This document shows, piece by piece, positions 26,179 through 35,613 of a stretch of 64,000 bases of DNA. The DNA lies in contig PBCP01000043.1 of NCBI GenBank assembly GCA_002717145.1, positions 15,592 to 79,591 on the forward strand. The letters run 5' to 3'. The translations under genes and the position numbers were made by a program. Source of the DNA: Planctomycetaceae bacterium (GTDB lineage: Bacteria > Planctomycetota > Planctomycetia > Pirellulales > Pirellulaceae). The stretch's first letter is position 1. Each line of letters begins with the position of its first letter. Under the pieces are notes generated by a model. It searched no databases. It saw nothing but the letters and a program-made list of their open reading frames with translations, and was not told the DNA's origin.

Positions 26179-28185
26179 ATGCTTGCTTACTTAGTAATAC
26201 GTGAAGGATCCAAGTGGGTTGATGTCATTCGTTTGGAGGCTGGTAGAACCGCAACTATTGGGCGGGCATCCACTAATAAAGTCACGATTACTGATGACCG
26301 GGCGAGCCGATTTCATGCCGAGGTGTTCTTCAGTGAAGAAGAGTGGGTACTTCGCGACCTGGAGAGTCGTAACGGTACTCTAGTTAACGGTCAACCCATC
26401 AGTGGTGACTATCAATTAGTCGTCAACGACACTATCAGGATTGCCAATTGTCAGCTTTCGTTTGTTGAAGAACTTTCTTCGGCGTTTCCGGACAGTTTTG
26501 AAGCGGATACAGGCGTACTACGAGAGCATTTGGGTAGTGACACGAACGACTTCCTGGAAGATTCCAATGTACTGGATTCCATAAGTGTGGCTACGATTAC
26601 TCACCGCCAGGGACAGACAGATCTTCTGAAACGAAAAGACGTAGTAAAACCCGACTCGCAAATGGGACAGTCGGTAGCTAACTTGTGTAGCCTGGCATTT
26701 GATATTGCCGGTTGTGGTGATGAGCAGGAAATAGCCAAAGCCTCGTTGAAAGGTATTTTTAACAGTACCAACGCACACGCTGCCGCAGTATTACTGGCAC
26801 CGTACGATATCGAGGGCAAAGTGACGGGGGTCGACTTGCGTGTAATTGAATCGAGTGTTCTCAAGGGGGTTTCGAAATATCATCGTGTAACCAGTTTTTT
26901 GGCATCCACGGTTTTAACCGAAGGCGAAGCCGTTTTAGCCGCAGATATCGGTGACGATAGCAAAATTGCAAGTCGCGATAGTCAGGGTGAGATTGCTTCG
27001 ACAAGCATCATTTGTGCACCGATTCGCTATGACAATCGAATTGTAGGCTTATTGCATGCTTACTCGACTGACGGGGAGAATTCACTCACACCGGCGGATT
27101 TGGAATTTGCTTTGGCTTTGTCCGATATCATTGGGCTGGCTCTGCGAAGCTTGAGCCGGACTCGTGAACTTGCTGAAGACTTATCGTTGTCGCGCAGTGA
27201 AATCCAACAATTGCGAAGTCAATTAGAGGCAGAAAGTGAGATCATTGGTAGTAGTCCGGCCTTAGAAAGGGTTAAGCAGGATATCGTTCAGGCAGCACCT
27301 AGTCGGGCCACGGTTTTAATTCGTGGTGAGAGTGGAGTTGGTAAAGAATTGATCGCGCGGGCCGTCCATTACTCGAGTCCTCGTAGTAATGGACCGTTTG
27401 TATGCATGAATTGTGCTGCCCTGTCGGAATCGCTTTTAGAGAGTGAATTGTTTGGGCACGAAAAGGGGGCATTCACAGGGGCGACAGATCGTAAAGTTGG
27501 TAAGTTTGAGGCAGCAGATCACGGCACCATCATGCTCGATGAAATCGGTGAAATGAGTCCCAGCGTGCAGGCTAAATTTCTACGGGTTTTGGAGGGGCAT
27601 CCATTCGAACGCGTAGGTGGAAATCAGCCCATTGAAGTTGATGTGCGAGTTATTGCTGCGACAAATCGTGATCTGGAAGTAGCCGTTGCCGAAGGTCGGT
27701 TTCGACGGGATTTGTACTTTCGTTTGAATGTGGTTGAAATCCTGGTACCACCTCTGCGAAAGCGTTCCGAGGATATTGAACTACTTGCCTACTTTTTTCT
27801 GGATCGTTTTCGCGAGGAAACTGGGCGGAAAATTACGGGGTTCAGCGAAGCTGCTATCTTGCAATTACAGCAATATCGCTGGCCTGGTAATGTTCGGGAA
27901 TTGAAGAATATGGTTGAAAGAGCAGTCGTTTTGTGTCGCTCTACTCAAATTGAGGTAGTGGATTTATCCATGTCTAATCTTGCGACTCCAGACACTTCTG
28001 AAATGCAGCCAAGTCATGATACGTTTAAGCCTATGAGTCTGGAAGATATGGAGCGATTGCATATCTCAAAAACTTTGGCATATCACGATTGGAATAAAAG
28101 TCGTACGGCCAGCGTATTAGGAATCGAGCGATCAACATTGGATCGAAAGCTTAAACGATATGACATTCAACGGCCGGGAAGCTGA
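26179..28185 (+). CDS. FHA-GAF sigma-54-dependent transcriptional activator
   Basis: 668 residues from the ATG at 26179, where AGGG lies 5 bases upstream and the family N terminus [13 protein letters not shown] begins; a TTG at 26116 would add 21 unlikely residues. Domains in order: FHA phosphothreonine-binding (about 1-95; [29 protein letters not shown]), linker, GAF (about 165-325), a helix, AAA+ (about 355-590; Walker A GESGVGKE, sigma-54 contact loop GAFTGA, Walker [10 protein letters not shown], and arginine-finger region), and a Fis-type helix-turn-helix at the C terminus ([20 protein letters not shown]). It would activate sigma-54 promoters in response to a phosphorylated partner. The Ser/Thr kinase at 28926-30107 is an obvious candidate partner. 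Confidence 0.93.
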   Translation: MLAYLVIREGSKWVDVIRLEAGRTATIGRASTNKVTITDDRASRFHAEVFFSEEEWVLRDLESRNGTLVNGQPISGDYQLVVNDTIRIANCQLSFVEELSSAFPDSFEADTGVLREHLGSDTNDFLEDSNVLDSISVATITHRQGQTDLLKRKDVVKPDSQMGQSVANLCSLAFDIAGCGDEQEIAKASLKGIFNSTNAHAAAVLLAPYDIEGKVTGVDLRVIESSVLKGVSKYHRVTSFLASTVLTEGEAVLAADIGDDSKIASRDSQGEIASTSIICAPIRYDNRIVGLLHAYSTDGENSLTPADLEFALALSDIIGLALRSLSRTRELAEDLSLSRSEIQQLRSQLEAESEIIGSSPALERVKQDIVQAAPSRATVLIRGESGVGKELIARAVHYSSPRSNGPFVCMNCAALSESLLESELFGHEKGAFTGATDRKVGKFEAADHGTIMLDEIGEMSPSVQAKFLRVLEGHPFERVGGNQPIEVDVRVIAATNRDLEVAVAEGRFRRDLYFRLNVVEILVPPLRKRSEDIELLAYFFLDRFREETGRKITGFSEAAILQLQQYRWPGNVRELKNMVERAVVLCRSTQIEVVDLSMSNLATPDTSEMQPSHDTFKPMSLEDMERLHISKTLAYHDWNKSRTASVLGIERSTLDRKLKRYDIQRPGS

Positions 28186-28894
28186 ACCTCACGCTGGTAC
28201 ACTGAGGCCAGCTGATGTGACCGTAGTTATTCCTGTAGTCAATGAAGCGGGTAACCTAAAGGATTGCATTTGTTCTGCGAAACAGTCTGGGGCTGAGAAG
28301 ATTATCGTTGCCGATGGCGGTAGCACGGATGGTAGCCCTTTACTTGCTGCTCAGCTTGGGGCAACTGTCATTAAGTCTAAACTTGGGCGTGGATTGCAAC
28401 AGCATGCCGGAGCCAATGCCGCCCAAACCCCTCTTCTTTGCTTTCTCCACGCAGACTGTCGCTTATCTGCAGGGGCGTTAGCGACTCTTTGTGAGCAAGG
28501 GAATCGTCAGGCGGACGTCTACGCCTGTTTTCGGCAGGCGATTCAGGCGCGAGGCTTAAAGTATCGATTGTTGGAATGGGGCAACGGCTGCCGAGTGCAA
28601 TGGATGAGGCGTCCCTATGGTGATCAGGGGATTTGTATCTCGTCAGCCCTATATCACCGGATAGGTGGATTTGCCCCGGTTCCTTTGATGGAGGATGTTC
28701 TATTGGCCAGACGTATGAAGCAGGAGTGTATACGACCGGTGTTGTTGCCAGCTAGTATTGAGGTGAGTGCAAGACGCTGGAAGGAAAATGGGGTGTTGCG
28801 GCAGACTCTTCGAAATTGGAGATTGTTACGAAGATTGCGGCGAGGTGTTTCACCTGAGGGAATGGTTGCATCCTACCGACGCCATGACCAATGA
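28160..28894 (+). CDS. Family 2 glycosyltransferase (TIGR04283-like)
   Basis: 244-residue GT-A enzyme. Motifs are [14 protein letters not shown] (N-terminal nucleotide strand), [21 protein letters not shown] (the metal-binding DxD equivalent), [11 protein letters not shown] and [14 protein letters not shown], then [14 protein letters not shown], the pattern I associate with the TIGR04283 group (some members linked to arsenosugar synthesis). The first 26 bases overlap the end of the sigma-54 activator in another frame, so the two are probably translationally coupled. There is no membrane helix. The acceptor is unknown; the gene converges on the kinase 31 bases later. Confidence 0.85.
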   Translation: MTFNGREAEPHAGTLRPADVTVVIPVVNEAGNLKDCICSAKQSGAEKIIVADGGSTDGSPLLAAQLGATVIKSKLGRGLQQHAGANAAQTPLLCFLHADCRLSAGALATLCEQGNRQADVYACFRQAIQARGLKYRLLEWGNGCRVQWMRRPYGDQGICISSALYHRIGGFAPVPLMEDVLLARRMKQECIRPVLLPASIEVSARRWKENGVLRQTLRNWRLLRRLRRGVSPEGMVASYRRHDQ

Positions 28895-28925
28895 TGTAAT
28901 CAAGGTCTGGAGTAGACAGGCTTTC

Positions 28926-30107
28926 TTAGGCTGCCAGTTCGTCACCTAGCATGACTTCTTCGAGCCATCGTCCAATTTCGTGTTCGAATTCAATATTCTC
29001 GCTTGCGTTATCGAGAATTAATTGGCGATGGTAGTCGGCTGCACCCTGCTGGTTAATATGAGCTTCGGCGGCATTGGGGAATCGATCATTGGGGTCCACG
29101 GCGATCAGCTTCCGGCAGAAGTTGATTAAGAACTCTTTGTTACCTAGTTTAGGAGGGAGCATTTCCTCGAGTTGCTGAGGAAGATCTTGCTTTGCCTGGA
29201 CCATCTCATCGTACGTCCGCTTACCAGCGAACGGATTTCTACCCGAAATTAACTCGATGAGTACGTAACCAAGACTTGCCAGATCACTCAGTGGAGTGGC
29301 GAGCTCACCTTGGAGAACCTCTGGTGCTGCATACGCCGGTGTACAGGTGCGGTGAGGAGGAGGGGAATCCATTGAGAACGCAGATCCGATATCAATTATC
29401 TTGGAAGCACCACTTCTCTTGATCATGATGTTGCCAGGCTTAATGTCCCCATGAACGATGCCATGTCGATGTAACGCTTCAAGGGCACTGAGGCAATCGC
29501 GTATGATTGCGACGGCGGATCCGGATCGAAACCGTGGTTGATTTTTTGTCGTGGTAACGATGTGGTCGTTTATGCGAGACCAACGTTTTTTCGACACCTG
29601 GTTTTTTAGGCGTAACATTCGGTTTTTACTTAGGAGCATCCGTAAGTCTAATCCGTCAATCCACTCCATTACTAACATGCGGATTCGATTGCGATCAACG
29701 AAGTTGTGGACGTCCAGAAGATTGTCGTGCTGGATCTGAGCGATTTGCATTGCGACACTGGCATGCCGTTTCATGGTTTCTATGTACCCATCCACGTTGG
29801 CAAAGCGTTCCGGTGAAAAAACCTTGACAGCAATAGGCACGGTGAAATCATCCGCTCCTCGACGTTCTGACAGGTAGACTTTGCCCTGGCCTCCGGCCCC
29901 CAATAAACGCGTCAGTTTATGATGCGCCGTCCAGCTTAGACGCTGATCTCCCAGGAAATTCTGATATTGTTCTACGAGTTCGTTGTCTGACTGTAGTATC
30001 GCTTGAGATTCTAATGCAAATGTGAGCGTTTGATCGTGCGGAGCCTGTGTGATGGTAACGGTAAGCCGTTCCATTGCTTCAGCTTCGTTCATAGGGGCAT
30101 CACTCAT
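28926..30107 (-). CDS. Serine/threonine protein kinase
   Basis: 393 residues. Kinase lobes run from about 64 to 345: Gly loop LGAGGQGKVYL (69-79), VAIK Lys as AVKVF (Lys95), catalytic loop HGDIKPGN (219-226; Asp220) with Gly in place of Arg of HRD, and DIG (238-240) in place of DFG, then APEVL. Replacing HRD with HGD marks a kinase that need not be activated by loop phosphorylation. A basic insert of about 40 residues (158-197) sits before the catalytic loop. No transmembrane segment is seen, so it is cytoplasmic, unlike many planctomycete kinases. It is adjacent to, and convergent with, the FHA activator and glycosyltransferase unit. Confidence 0.88.
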   Translation of the reverse strand: MSDAPMNEAEAMERLTVTITQAPHDQTLTFALESQAILQSDNELVEQYQNFLGDQRLSWTAHHKLTRLLGAGGQGKVYLSERRGADDFTVPIAVKVFSPERFANVDGYIETMKRHASVAMQIAQIQHDNLLDVHNFVDRNRIRMLVMEWIDGLDLRMLLSKNRMLRLKNQVSKKRWSRINDHIVTTTKNQPRFRSGSAVAIIRDCLSALEALHRHGIVHGDIKPGNIMIKRSGASKIIDIGSAFSMDSPPPHRTCTPAYAAPEVLQGELATPLSDLASLGYVLIELISGRNPFAGKRTYDEMVQAKQDLPQQLEEMLPPKLGNKEFLINFCRKLIAVDPNDRFPNAAEAHINQQGAADYHRQLILDNASENIEFEHEIGRWLEEVMLGDELAA

Positions 30108-30229
30108 TGGATTGTCTGAACCGTGAAGACTAAGAAGTATCTACGGGGTTGGGGATTTAACCTCACTTAAGCCTAATCGTTGCGTTTTTTTTCAAATCCG
30201 ACAAGACTAGAAACAGAATAATCCTGTGG

Positions 30230-31207
30230 TTAGACACATGGTTTTTTTCTCGCGGGGTAACCAAGCAGTTTGTCCACGACATTAAGCGGTTGCTCACCTC
30301 GTAAGTATCGCTGGATATTTTGAGACACGAAACGGATCGTATCTGGAACTCGATATTTAGATTGAGCACCTACATGGGGACTTATCACAACATTGTCCAT
30401 GGTCCAGAGAGGACTGGCAGGATGAAGTGGTTCCACTTCGACTACGTCCAATCCAGCTCCGGCAATATGCCCCGAGTTTAATGCTTCGATTAGATCTGTT
30501 TCATTAACGACTGGTCCGCGAGCCACGTTGATGACGACGCTACCTGGCTTGAGCTTGCTTAGCACTTCACGATTTATCATCCCTCTGGTTTCATCATTGA
30601 GTGGTACGCAGAGGATCATACAGTCAATTTGCGGCAGCAGTTCATCTAGTCTATCTGCCGCCACAAGCTGTTCAACATAGTCGGGTTTATCCCATGGATA
30701 CATGTCGGTGGCGAGGATTCGGTTACCCCACGGAGCCAGAACTTCGGCAATTCGTCTTCCATTGCCTCCAAAGCCTATGATCCCGACAGTTTGGCCATGG
30801 AAGTCCATGGTTGGCCGTCGGACAAATTCCCGTTTCTCGTAGGCTCGGAAAAAAGTTATTGCGCTGCGATAAACTCCAAATAATAAAGCCATCGTTTGTT
30901 CTGCAACCTGATTTGCAAACAGACCGGATACACTTGAAACGATGATTTCTGATTGGATGACTTCCGGTTTCAGGCAGTGGTCCAGCCCGGCTGCCGATGA
31001 TTGAATCCATTGCAGACGACCTTGTTGTACGACTTCATCCCAGGGTACCGGGACTTTTGCGTGACCCACGAAAATGTCGGCCTGAAGTATTTCATCTGCG
31101 ATTCCAGATTGGCCTGCATTGATGACTTCAATTTTATCACTACAGGTGCTTAGTTCAGCCACCTGGTCTTCCGTGACAGGAAAGCAAAGTACGACTCGTT
31201 TTTTCAT
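30230..31207 (-). CDS. D-2-hydroxyacid dehydrogenase
   Basis: 325 residues from the ATG at 31207; two upstream in-frame ATGs (31222, 31279) would add residues unlike the family. This NAD-dependent enzyme reduces or oxidises a 2-keto or 2-hydroxy acid. Seen are VGIIGFGGNGRRIAEVL (NAD loop GxGxxG), VINVARGPVVNETDLIEAL (catalytic Arg), AGLDVVEVEPLHPASPLW (catalytic Glu) and NVVISPHVGA (catalytic His). The N-terminal substrate domain includes SGLFANQVAEQTMALLFG. It sits 122 bases upstream of the kinase on the same strand. The substrate (glyoxylate, hydroxypyruvate, phosphoglycerate or other) cannot be told from the sequence. Confidence 0.9.
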   Translation of the reverse strand: MKKRVVLCFPVTEDQVAELSTCSDKIEVINAGQSGIADEILQADIFVGHAKVPVPWDEVVQQGRLQWIQSSAAGLDHCLKPEVIQSEIIVSSVSGLFANQVAEQTMALLFGVYRSAITFFRAYEKREFVRRPTMDFHGQTVGIIGFGGNGRRIAEVLAPWGNRILATDMYPWDKPDYVEQLVAADRLDELLPQIDCMILCVPLNDETRGMINREVLSKLKPGSVVINVARGPVVNETDLIEALNSGHIAGAGLDVVEVEPLHPASPLWTMDNVVISPHVGAQSKYRVPDTIRFVSQNIQRYLRGEQPLNVVDKLLGYPARKKPCV

Positions 31208-31425
31208 AAGATTCGATTTCATTAGGCGTCTTGGGCTTTGATGTCGCCAAACCCGGACGGGAAGTTGGAAACACAGCATAAATCGGCTATTGACCTGTTT
31301 GATATGGACTTTATGCTGTTGGCGAAACGTCTCTTTTCTAGAATAATAGGAGGGAGGCTATTTTGCGATAACACTATACAGGGTAACCTGTTGCGGTTTA
31401 GTTAGATACAACGAGGAGAAGATCA

Positions 31426-32367
31426 CTGAGTGCTTCAACAAAACAACTGGGGACGATAGCAATTATTTCGCTAGTATGCCTGCGTGTCGCCTTGGGCTGG
31501 CACTTCTATAAAGAAGGGTCAACTAAAATGCAGTATGGCTTTTCGTCTGCGGGATTTCTGGGAGCTGCGAAGGGCCCGCTTGCTGACTCCTTTAAAGGAA
31601 TGCTTTGGGATGCTGATGGAAAAATCCGGCTTTGCTATGTGGCTTCGGACTCAAATGCTGGATGGAGTGAGCCCAAATATGACACAAAACCTGTGCAAGA
31701 TTATTGGAAAGCTTATTTAGAAGATGTCTCATCTTTTCACAGCTATAACGCAGCCATGAAGAAACAGGCGGCGGAGGATTTGAAACTGCGTTCCGCCCAG
31801 TTGGATGCATTTTTCAAGGATAATCATGTAGACGTGGTCGAGTTGTTTCGGCAAATGGAACGACGTGAAGAGCAACTAGCCCGCAGCGATATGACAGGCG
31901 TTGAAAGCTTGAAGGGTCAGGGAGCTAAGCTGGAAAGCGAAATTAATGCAACTCGTGCGGGTTATCTCAACTCCATCGATTTGATATGGAAAGGGGTAGA
32001 ACGTGATCTAAATAGACATGGAGCTGGCCAGGTTTTGAAGCTTGGTGAACTCAATGGTCCTGCCATATCTTCTTCGCAGATCGATAAATTTATTCCCTGG
32101 TTCGACTTGCTTTGCGGGTTAGCACTGCTGGTTGGATTCTGCACGCCAGTGGCTGCTATTGCCACGGCAGGGTTTCTGTTTTCGGTTTGTTTAACACAGT
32201 TTCCGGGGGCTGCCGGGGCTCAGCCGGTTTATTACCAAGCCATAGAAATGTTTGCTCTGCTGGTTGTTGCATTTGCTGGCGGTGGTAAATATATGTCATT
32301 TGATTCAGTTATCAATCACTTTTGCAAACGCTGCTGCGGAGGTTCCGGGCAGCCTGCTGATAAATAA
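31426..32367 (+). CDS. DoxX-like membrane protein, apparent CTG start
   Basis: About 313 residues if it starts at CTG 31426. The frame upstream of the TTG at 31492 encodes SASTKQLGTIAIISLVCLRVALG, a typical first membrane helix, and AGGAG at 31414-31418 lies 7 bases before the CTG; no ATG, GTG or TTG exists at that position. The rest has ALGWHFYKEGSTK, SAGFLGAAKGPLA, a middle coiled-coil part of about 110 residues, then two or three helices (LLCGLALLVGFCTPVAAIAT; MFALLVVAFAGGGKY), matching DoxX-like proteins. It is 15 bases upstream of the Gfo/Idh/MocA gene and surely co-transcribed with it. Function unknown; proteins of this class are linked to electron transfer or quinones. Confidence 0.75.
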   Translation: MSASTKQLGTIAIISLVCLRVALGWHFYKEGSTKMQYGFSSAGFLGAAKGPLADSFKGMLWDADGKIRLCYVASDSNAGWSEPKYDTKPVQDYWKAYLEDVSSFHSYNAAMKKQAAEDLKLRSAQLDAFFKDNHVDVVELFRQMERREEQLARSDMTGVESLKGQGAKLESEINATRAGYLNSIDLIWKGVERDLNRHGAGQVLKLGELNGPAISSSQIDKFIPWFDLLCGLALLVGFCTPVAAIATAGFLFSVCLTQFPGAAGAQPVYYQAIEMFALLVVAFAGGGKYMSFDSVINHFCKRCCGGSGQPADK

Positions 32368-32382
32368 TAAGGAACGCATACT

Positions 32383-34173
32383 ATGAACCTAACTCCCGAA
32401 GAAAAGGAAGTAGGACGCGGTAATTACTTTGATGCCATTGGTGTTCGACGCCGTGATTTTCTTAAATCCGTGGCGGCAGGAGGCTTGGTTTCCGGTGGTG
32501 GGCTGGGGGCTGCTTACTTTGGTTATTCCACGGTGGATGATCCCGTTCGAATCGGTGTGATTGGAACTGGAGACGAGGGAAGTGTGCTCATTGGCGCATT
32601 AAATCCTGCCTACTGTCAGGTGGTCGCGATCAGCGACCTGCGTGAATACAATGTTCACCGAGCATTTCATGGTGACTATTCCAGCCCGGCAGCCATGGCG
32701 GCTCGCCCCGGGTTAATGCAGAAGTATAACTGGAAGACGGAAGCAGAGGCTCGACAGCACGTCAAAGTATTCAAAGATGGCTATGCCGAATTGTTGGCCG
32801 ACCCTGAGATCGAGGCAGTCATTATCGCAGTGCCACTGCATCTACATGCGAAAATTGCTATTGATGCCATGCTGGCCGGCAAGCATGTACTTACCGAAAA
32901 ACTGATGGCCAAAACGGTCGCTGAATGTAAGCTAATGGGGCGGATTGCTAAAGAGAAAAACCTCTATCTAGCGACAGGACATCAGCGACACTACAGTGTT
33001 TTGTATGATAACGCGGTTAACCTTATCAAATGGGGAGTGCTTGGCGAATTACACCATATTCGTGCGCAATGGCACAGAGGGAATCTGCCAGGCCGAGATA
33101 GCTGGCAAATGCCTCTTCCTGGCGGTGAAATACCGATCGGGGGTGGTGAACCAATCCAAAAAATCCAAGATGGTATCAAATCTCTCACTAATCAAGTGCA
33201 GCGGGAGAAGGATCCCATCGCCAAAGAATTGCTTGAGGGTAAATTAGCACAGTACATCGCCTGGGATAGCGATAAAGACAGCGTCTTGGAACGAGCTCGG
33301 AAGCATGGATTTCAGGATTTTGAGCTGCCTGCTGGCCATAAACGATCAGCGCTTGAAGAATTATGCCGCTGGCGTCTCTGGGATCGTACAGGAGGCGGCT
33401 TGATGGCCGAATTAGGAAGCCATCAAATGGATGCTGCAGGAATTTTCTGTAGCGCTTTGAGACAAGATGGTAAAAAAGCCCAGCCATTAAGTGTTCATGC
33501 CGTTGGAGGGCGTCATATCTTTGGGCACGATCGTGAGGTCGAAGATCATGTCTACTGTACAATTGAGTTCCCGGCGCCGGGATACGAAGATGCATTTGAT
33601 GTCGGGTATGTAGATCCGGGTACAGGGGTTGGAAAGGGAGCCATTCCCGGTTATATCAACGACGACAATAAAAAGATCGTCGTCACCTATTCCTCCATTA
33701 ACGGAAATGGATATGGTGGATATGGTGAAGTGGTTATGGGGACCAAAGGAACTTTGATACTTGAACGTGAAAAAGAGGTTATGCTCTACAAAGGTTCCAG
33801 CACGACAACGAAAGTTGGTGTCAAAGATGGTGGTAGTGGGCCGACAATGGATACCTATGCAAGTGGCGAAGCTGCCCCCGTCGCGCAAGCGGCTCAAGCT
33901 GGGCCTGTCAGCCGCGGATATACCGAAGAAATTGAGCACTGGGCATACTGCATCCGCAACCCAAGCCCGGAAAATCAGCCTCGTTGTAACCCTAAAGTTG
34001 CTTTGAGTGACGCAGTTATCGCGCTAACCACTAATGTTGCTATCCGTAACGGTGCAAAGGGAGGCGGAGGCTTTATCAAGTTTGAAGATAGCTGGTACGA
34101 CATCGATAGCGATGAAACGCCGGATGGATCGGATCTTAAAGAAACTAGAGCACGCTTGGTTGGTGACGCCTAA
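32383..34173 (+). CDS. Gfo/Idh/MocA-family oxidoreductase with TAT-like signal
   Basis: 596 residues, longer than usual for the family (about 350-450). A twin-arginine-like leader (VRRRDFLKSVAAGGLVSGGG) precedes the NAD(P) Rossmann loop IGVIGTGDEG (about 58-67). The conserved EKLMAKTV (variant of EKP) follows the second strand. The C-terminal alpha/beta domain contains inserts of about 100 residues (the GGEPIQKIQDG region and GDSDK-type segments). Such secreted oxidoreductases are abundant in planctomycetes and act on sugars or inositols; the substrate here is unknown. The ribosome site AAGGAA is well placed, 15 bases after the DoxX-like stop. A terminator follows the stop. Confidence 0.9.
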   Translation: MNLTPEEKEVGRGNYFDAIGVRRRDFLKSVAAGGLVSGGGLGAAYFGYSTVDDPVRIGVIGTGDEGSVLIGALNPAYCQVVAISDLREYNVHRAFHGDYSSPAAMAARPGLMQKYNWKTEAEARQHVKVFKDGYAELLADPEIEAVIIAVPLHLHAKIAIDAMLAGKHVLTEKLMAKTVAECKLMGRIAKEKNLYLATGHQRHYSVLYDNAVNLIKWGVLGELHHIRAQWHRGNLPGRDSWQMPLPGGEIPIGGGEPIQKIQDGIKSLTNQVQREKDPIAKELLEGKLAQYIAWDSDKDSVLERARKHGFQDFELPAGHKRSALEELCRWRLWDRTGGGLMAELGSHQMDAAGIFCSALRQDGKKAQPLSVHAVGGRHIFGHDREVEDHVYCTIEFPAPGYEDAFDVGYVDPGTGVGKGAIPGYINDDNKKIVVTYSSINGNGYGGYGEVVMGTKGTLILEREKEVMLYKGSSTTTKVGVKDGGSGPTMDTYASGEAAPVAQAAQAGPVSRGYTEEIEHWAYCIRNPSPENQPRCNPKVALSDAVIALTTNVAIRNGAKGGGGFIKFEDSWYDIDSDETPDGSDLKETRARLVGDA

Positions 34174-34207
34174 TAAGCGAAGGCGAATATTTATTTGGAT
34201 AAATGAC

Positions 34208-34253
34208 AACCCGCAAAAGCCTGGTTATGGACGAGGTTTTTTGCGGGTTTTTT
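34208..34253 (+). terminator. Rho-independent terminator after the Gfo/Idh gene
   Basis: An 11-bp stem (34208-34218 with 34239-34249), a 20-base loop and TTTTTT at 34248-34253. The stop codon of the convergent membrane-protein gene (34225) lies inside the loop, so the element overlaps that gene's 3' end. Confidence 0.86.
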
Positions 34254-34620
34254 GTTTGCTCTGTGAACTTGGTTTGTCAGGGGCATAAATGTCCCGCTGA
34301 TAGCTGCGCCGCAACGTATTCATAATGCCCACTAAGATCAGAACGACAGCAATGAGCGGCAGGATGAGACGAACCGATGGGCCGTTGATAACGGCAAACG
34401 CAAGTGCGATCCCGATCAGGATGCCAGTGGGGCCTCGTAGATGATGCAATACTTTTACGAGGTCATCGTAGGCAAGTCGGAAAACAGCAAAAAAGATGGT
34501 GACTCGAAGTAATATGTCGAGAGCACCATCTTGTAGTTTTTCATTTCCGAAGAACCATAAGCCCACACAGATTGCTGTCAGAAGCAAAAGGACAACAGTA
34601 CAGCGTTTCTTAGGATCCAT
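34225..34620 (-). CDS. Small membrane protein of unknown function
   Basis: 131 residues with about four hydrophobic segments: VVLLLLTAICVGLWF, ILLRVTIFFAVFRL, ILIGIALAFAVI and LILPLIAVVLILVGI, followed by a basic hydrophilic C-terminal tail (QSKQKTRKKPRP). It matches no family I recognise. It starts 30 bases after the sugar isomerase stop and is probably co-transcribed with it. The basic tail suggests the C terminus is cytoplasmic. Its 3' end lies inside the terminator hairpin of the convergent oxidoreductase gene. Confidence 0.62.
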   Translation of the reverse strand: MDPKKRCTVVLLLLTAICVGLWFFGNEKLQDGALDILLRVTIFFAVFRLAYDDLVKVLHHLRGPTGILIGIALAFAVINGPSVRLILPLIAVVLILVGIMNTLRRSYQRDIYAPDKPSSQSKQKTRKKPRP

Positions 34621-34650
34621 CTTGGCAACCGGGACAACTAGGCTTTATTT

Positions 34651-35493
34651 CTAACCGATTTTGTTTTTCAAGTCGGTAAGCAAGTTAACAGCGTGACTAA
34701 TCTCAGCCTTTTGACGTTCCGGTTCCTGAGGGATTTCACGCTCAATGGTCAGTGGACCGGTGTAACCCAGTTCGTTAAGTGTTCTCAGGTAGTTTTCCAT
34801 GCCAACATCCCCTTCACCCAAGGGGACTTCGGCTCCCCAGTCCACTCCGGGATTACCAGCCCACGTGCCATCTTTACAGTGGATACTCTTTACATAGGCT
34901 CCAACTTTTTTCAATGCATCAATTGGTTCTCCCGTTCCATAAAGGATCATGTTTGCCGGGTCGAAATTGACGAAGAGATTATCGCGTCCGACGTCACTAA
35001 TAAATTGGAGCAGCCCTTCAGCAGTCTCCTGTCCGGTTTCAAGATGCAAAGCCTGTTCATTCTGTTTGCAGTGGTCGAGCAAGTCCTGTGTGACCGCTAC
35101 AATTTCCTGATAAAGCGGGTCGGAATTGTCGTGTGGAATAAATCCAAGATGCAATGCAACGACGTCACATTTGAGTAGGCGAGCAAAATCCGCGATTTCT
35201 TTCATCTCTTGAACTCGAGCTGCACGCGTTGCGGGAGGTACTAGCCCTACGGTGTCGACGACTGTCGGGATATCGGCGTAGCTTTCCCCTTCAAAACCAC
35301 CAAAAACGGCAGTGAGAGTAATTCCAAGTTCTTCAAGCTGTGCCAGGAATTTTTCGGCGTTTTCCGCCGTACGTGTTTCCTGAGCAGGTGCGTGTAACTG
35401 AATCGTCGGCACGCCCAGTTCATGAGCAACTTCTATCTTGACGCCTAGCCCGGCATCAATACTTGTAAACACTCCGATGGGCCACTTTTCCAT
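34651..35493 (-). CDS. Sugar phosphate isomerase/epimerase-family TIM-barrel protein
   Basis: 280-residue xylose-isomerase-like TIM barrel. Metal and substrate residues are suggested by VALHLGFIP (His), LHLETGQETAEGLLQF (Glu), NLFVNFDPANMILYG (Asp), SIHCKDG (His), PLGEGDVGM and LTIEREI (Glu), spaced as in the family. Cytoplasmic, since no signal is seen. Members isomerise or epimerise sugars or inositols; planctomycetes often encode them beside Gfo/Idh/MocA enzymes, one of which lies 0.5 kb away on the other strand. Start at 35493 with AAGGAG a few bases upstream. Substrate not assignable. Confidence 0.88.
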   Translation of the reverse strand: MEKWPIGVFTSIDAGLGVKIEVAHELGVPTIQLHAPAQETRTAENAEKFLAQLEELGITLTAVFGGFEGESYADIPTVVDTVGLVPPATRAARVQEMKEIADFARLLKCDVVALHLGFIPHDNSDPLYQEIVAVTQDLLDHCKQNEQALHLETGQETAEGLLQFISDVGRDNLFVNFDPANMILYGTGEPIDALKKVGAYVKSIHCKDGTWAGNPGVDWGAEVPLGEGDVGMENYLRTLNELGYTGPLTIEREIPQEPERQKAEISHAVNLLTDLKNKIG

Positions 35494-35613
35494 GCTGAAT
35501 CTCCTTGAGGCTCTGTAAGGCTAAAGATTGGGTCTGCAGTCATTGAAGACTGGTCAAATTACGTGTGTCAGTCCGCATTATACCCCAACGGATCTCGCAG
35601 AATAGTCAACCCG

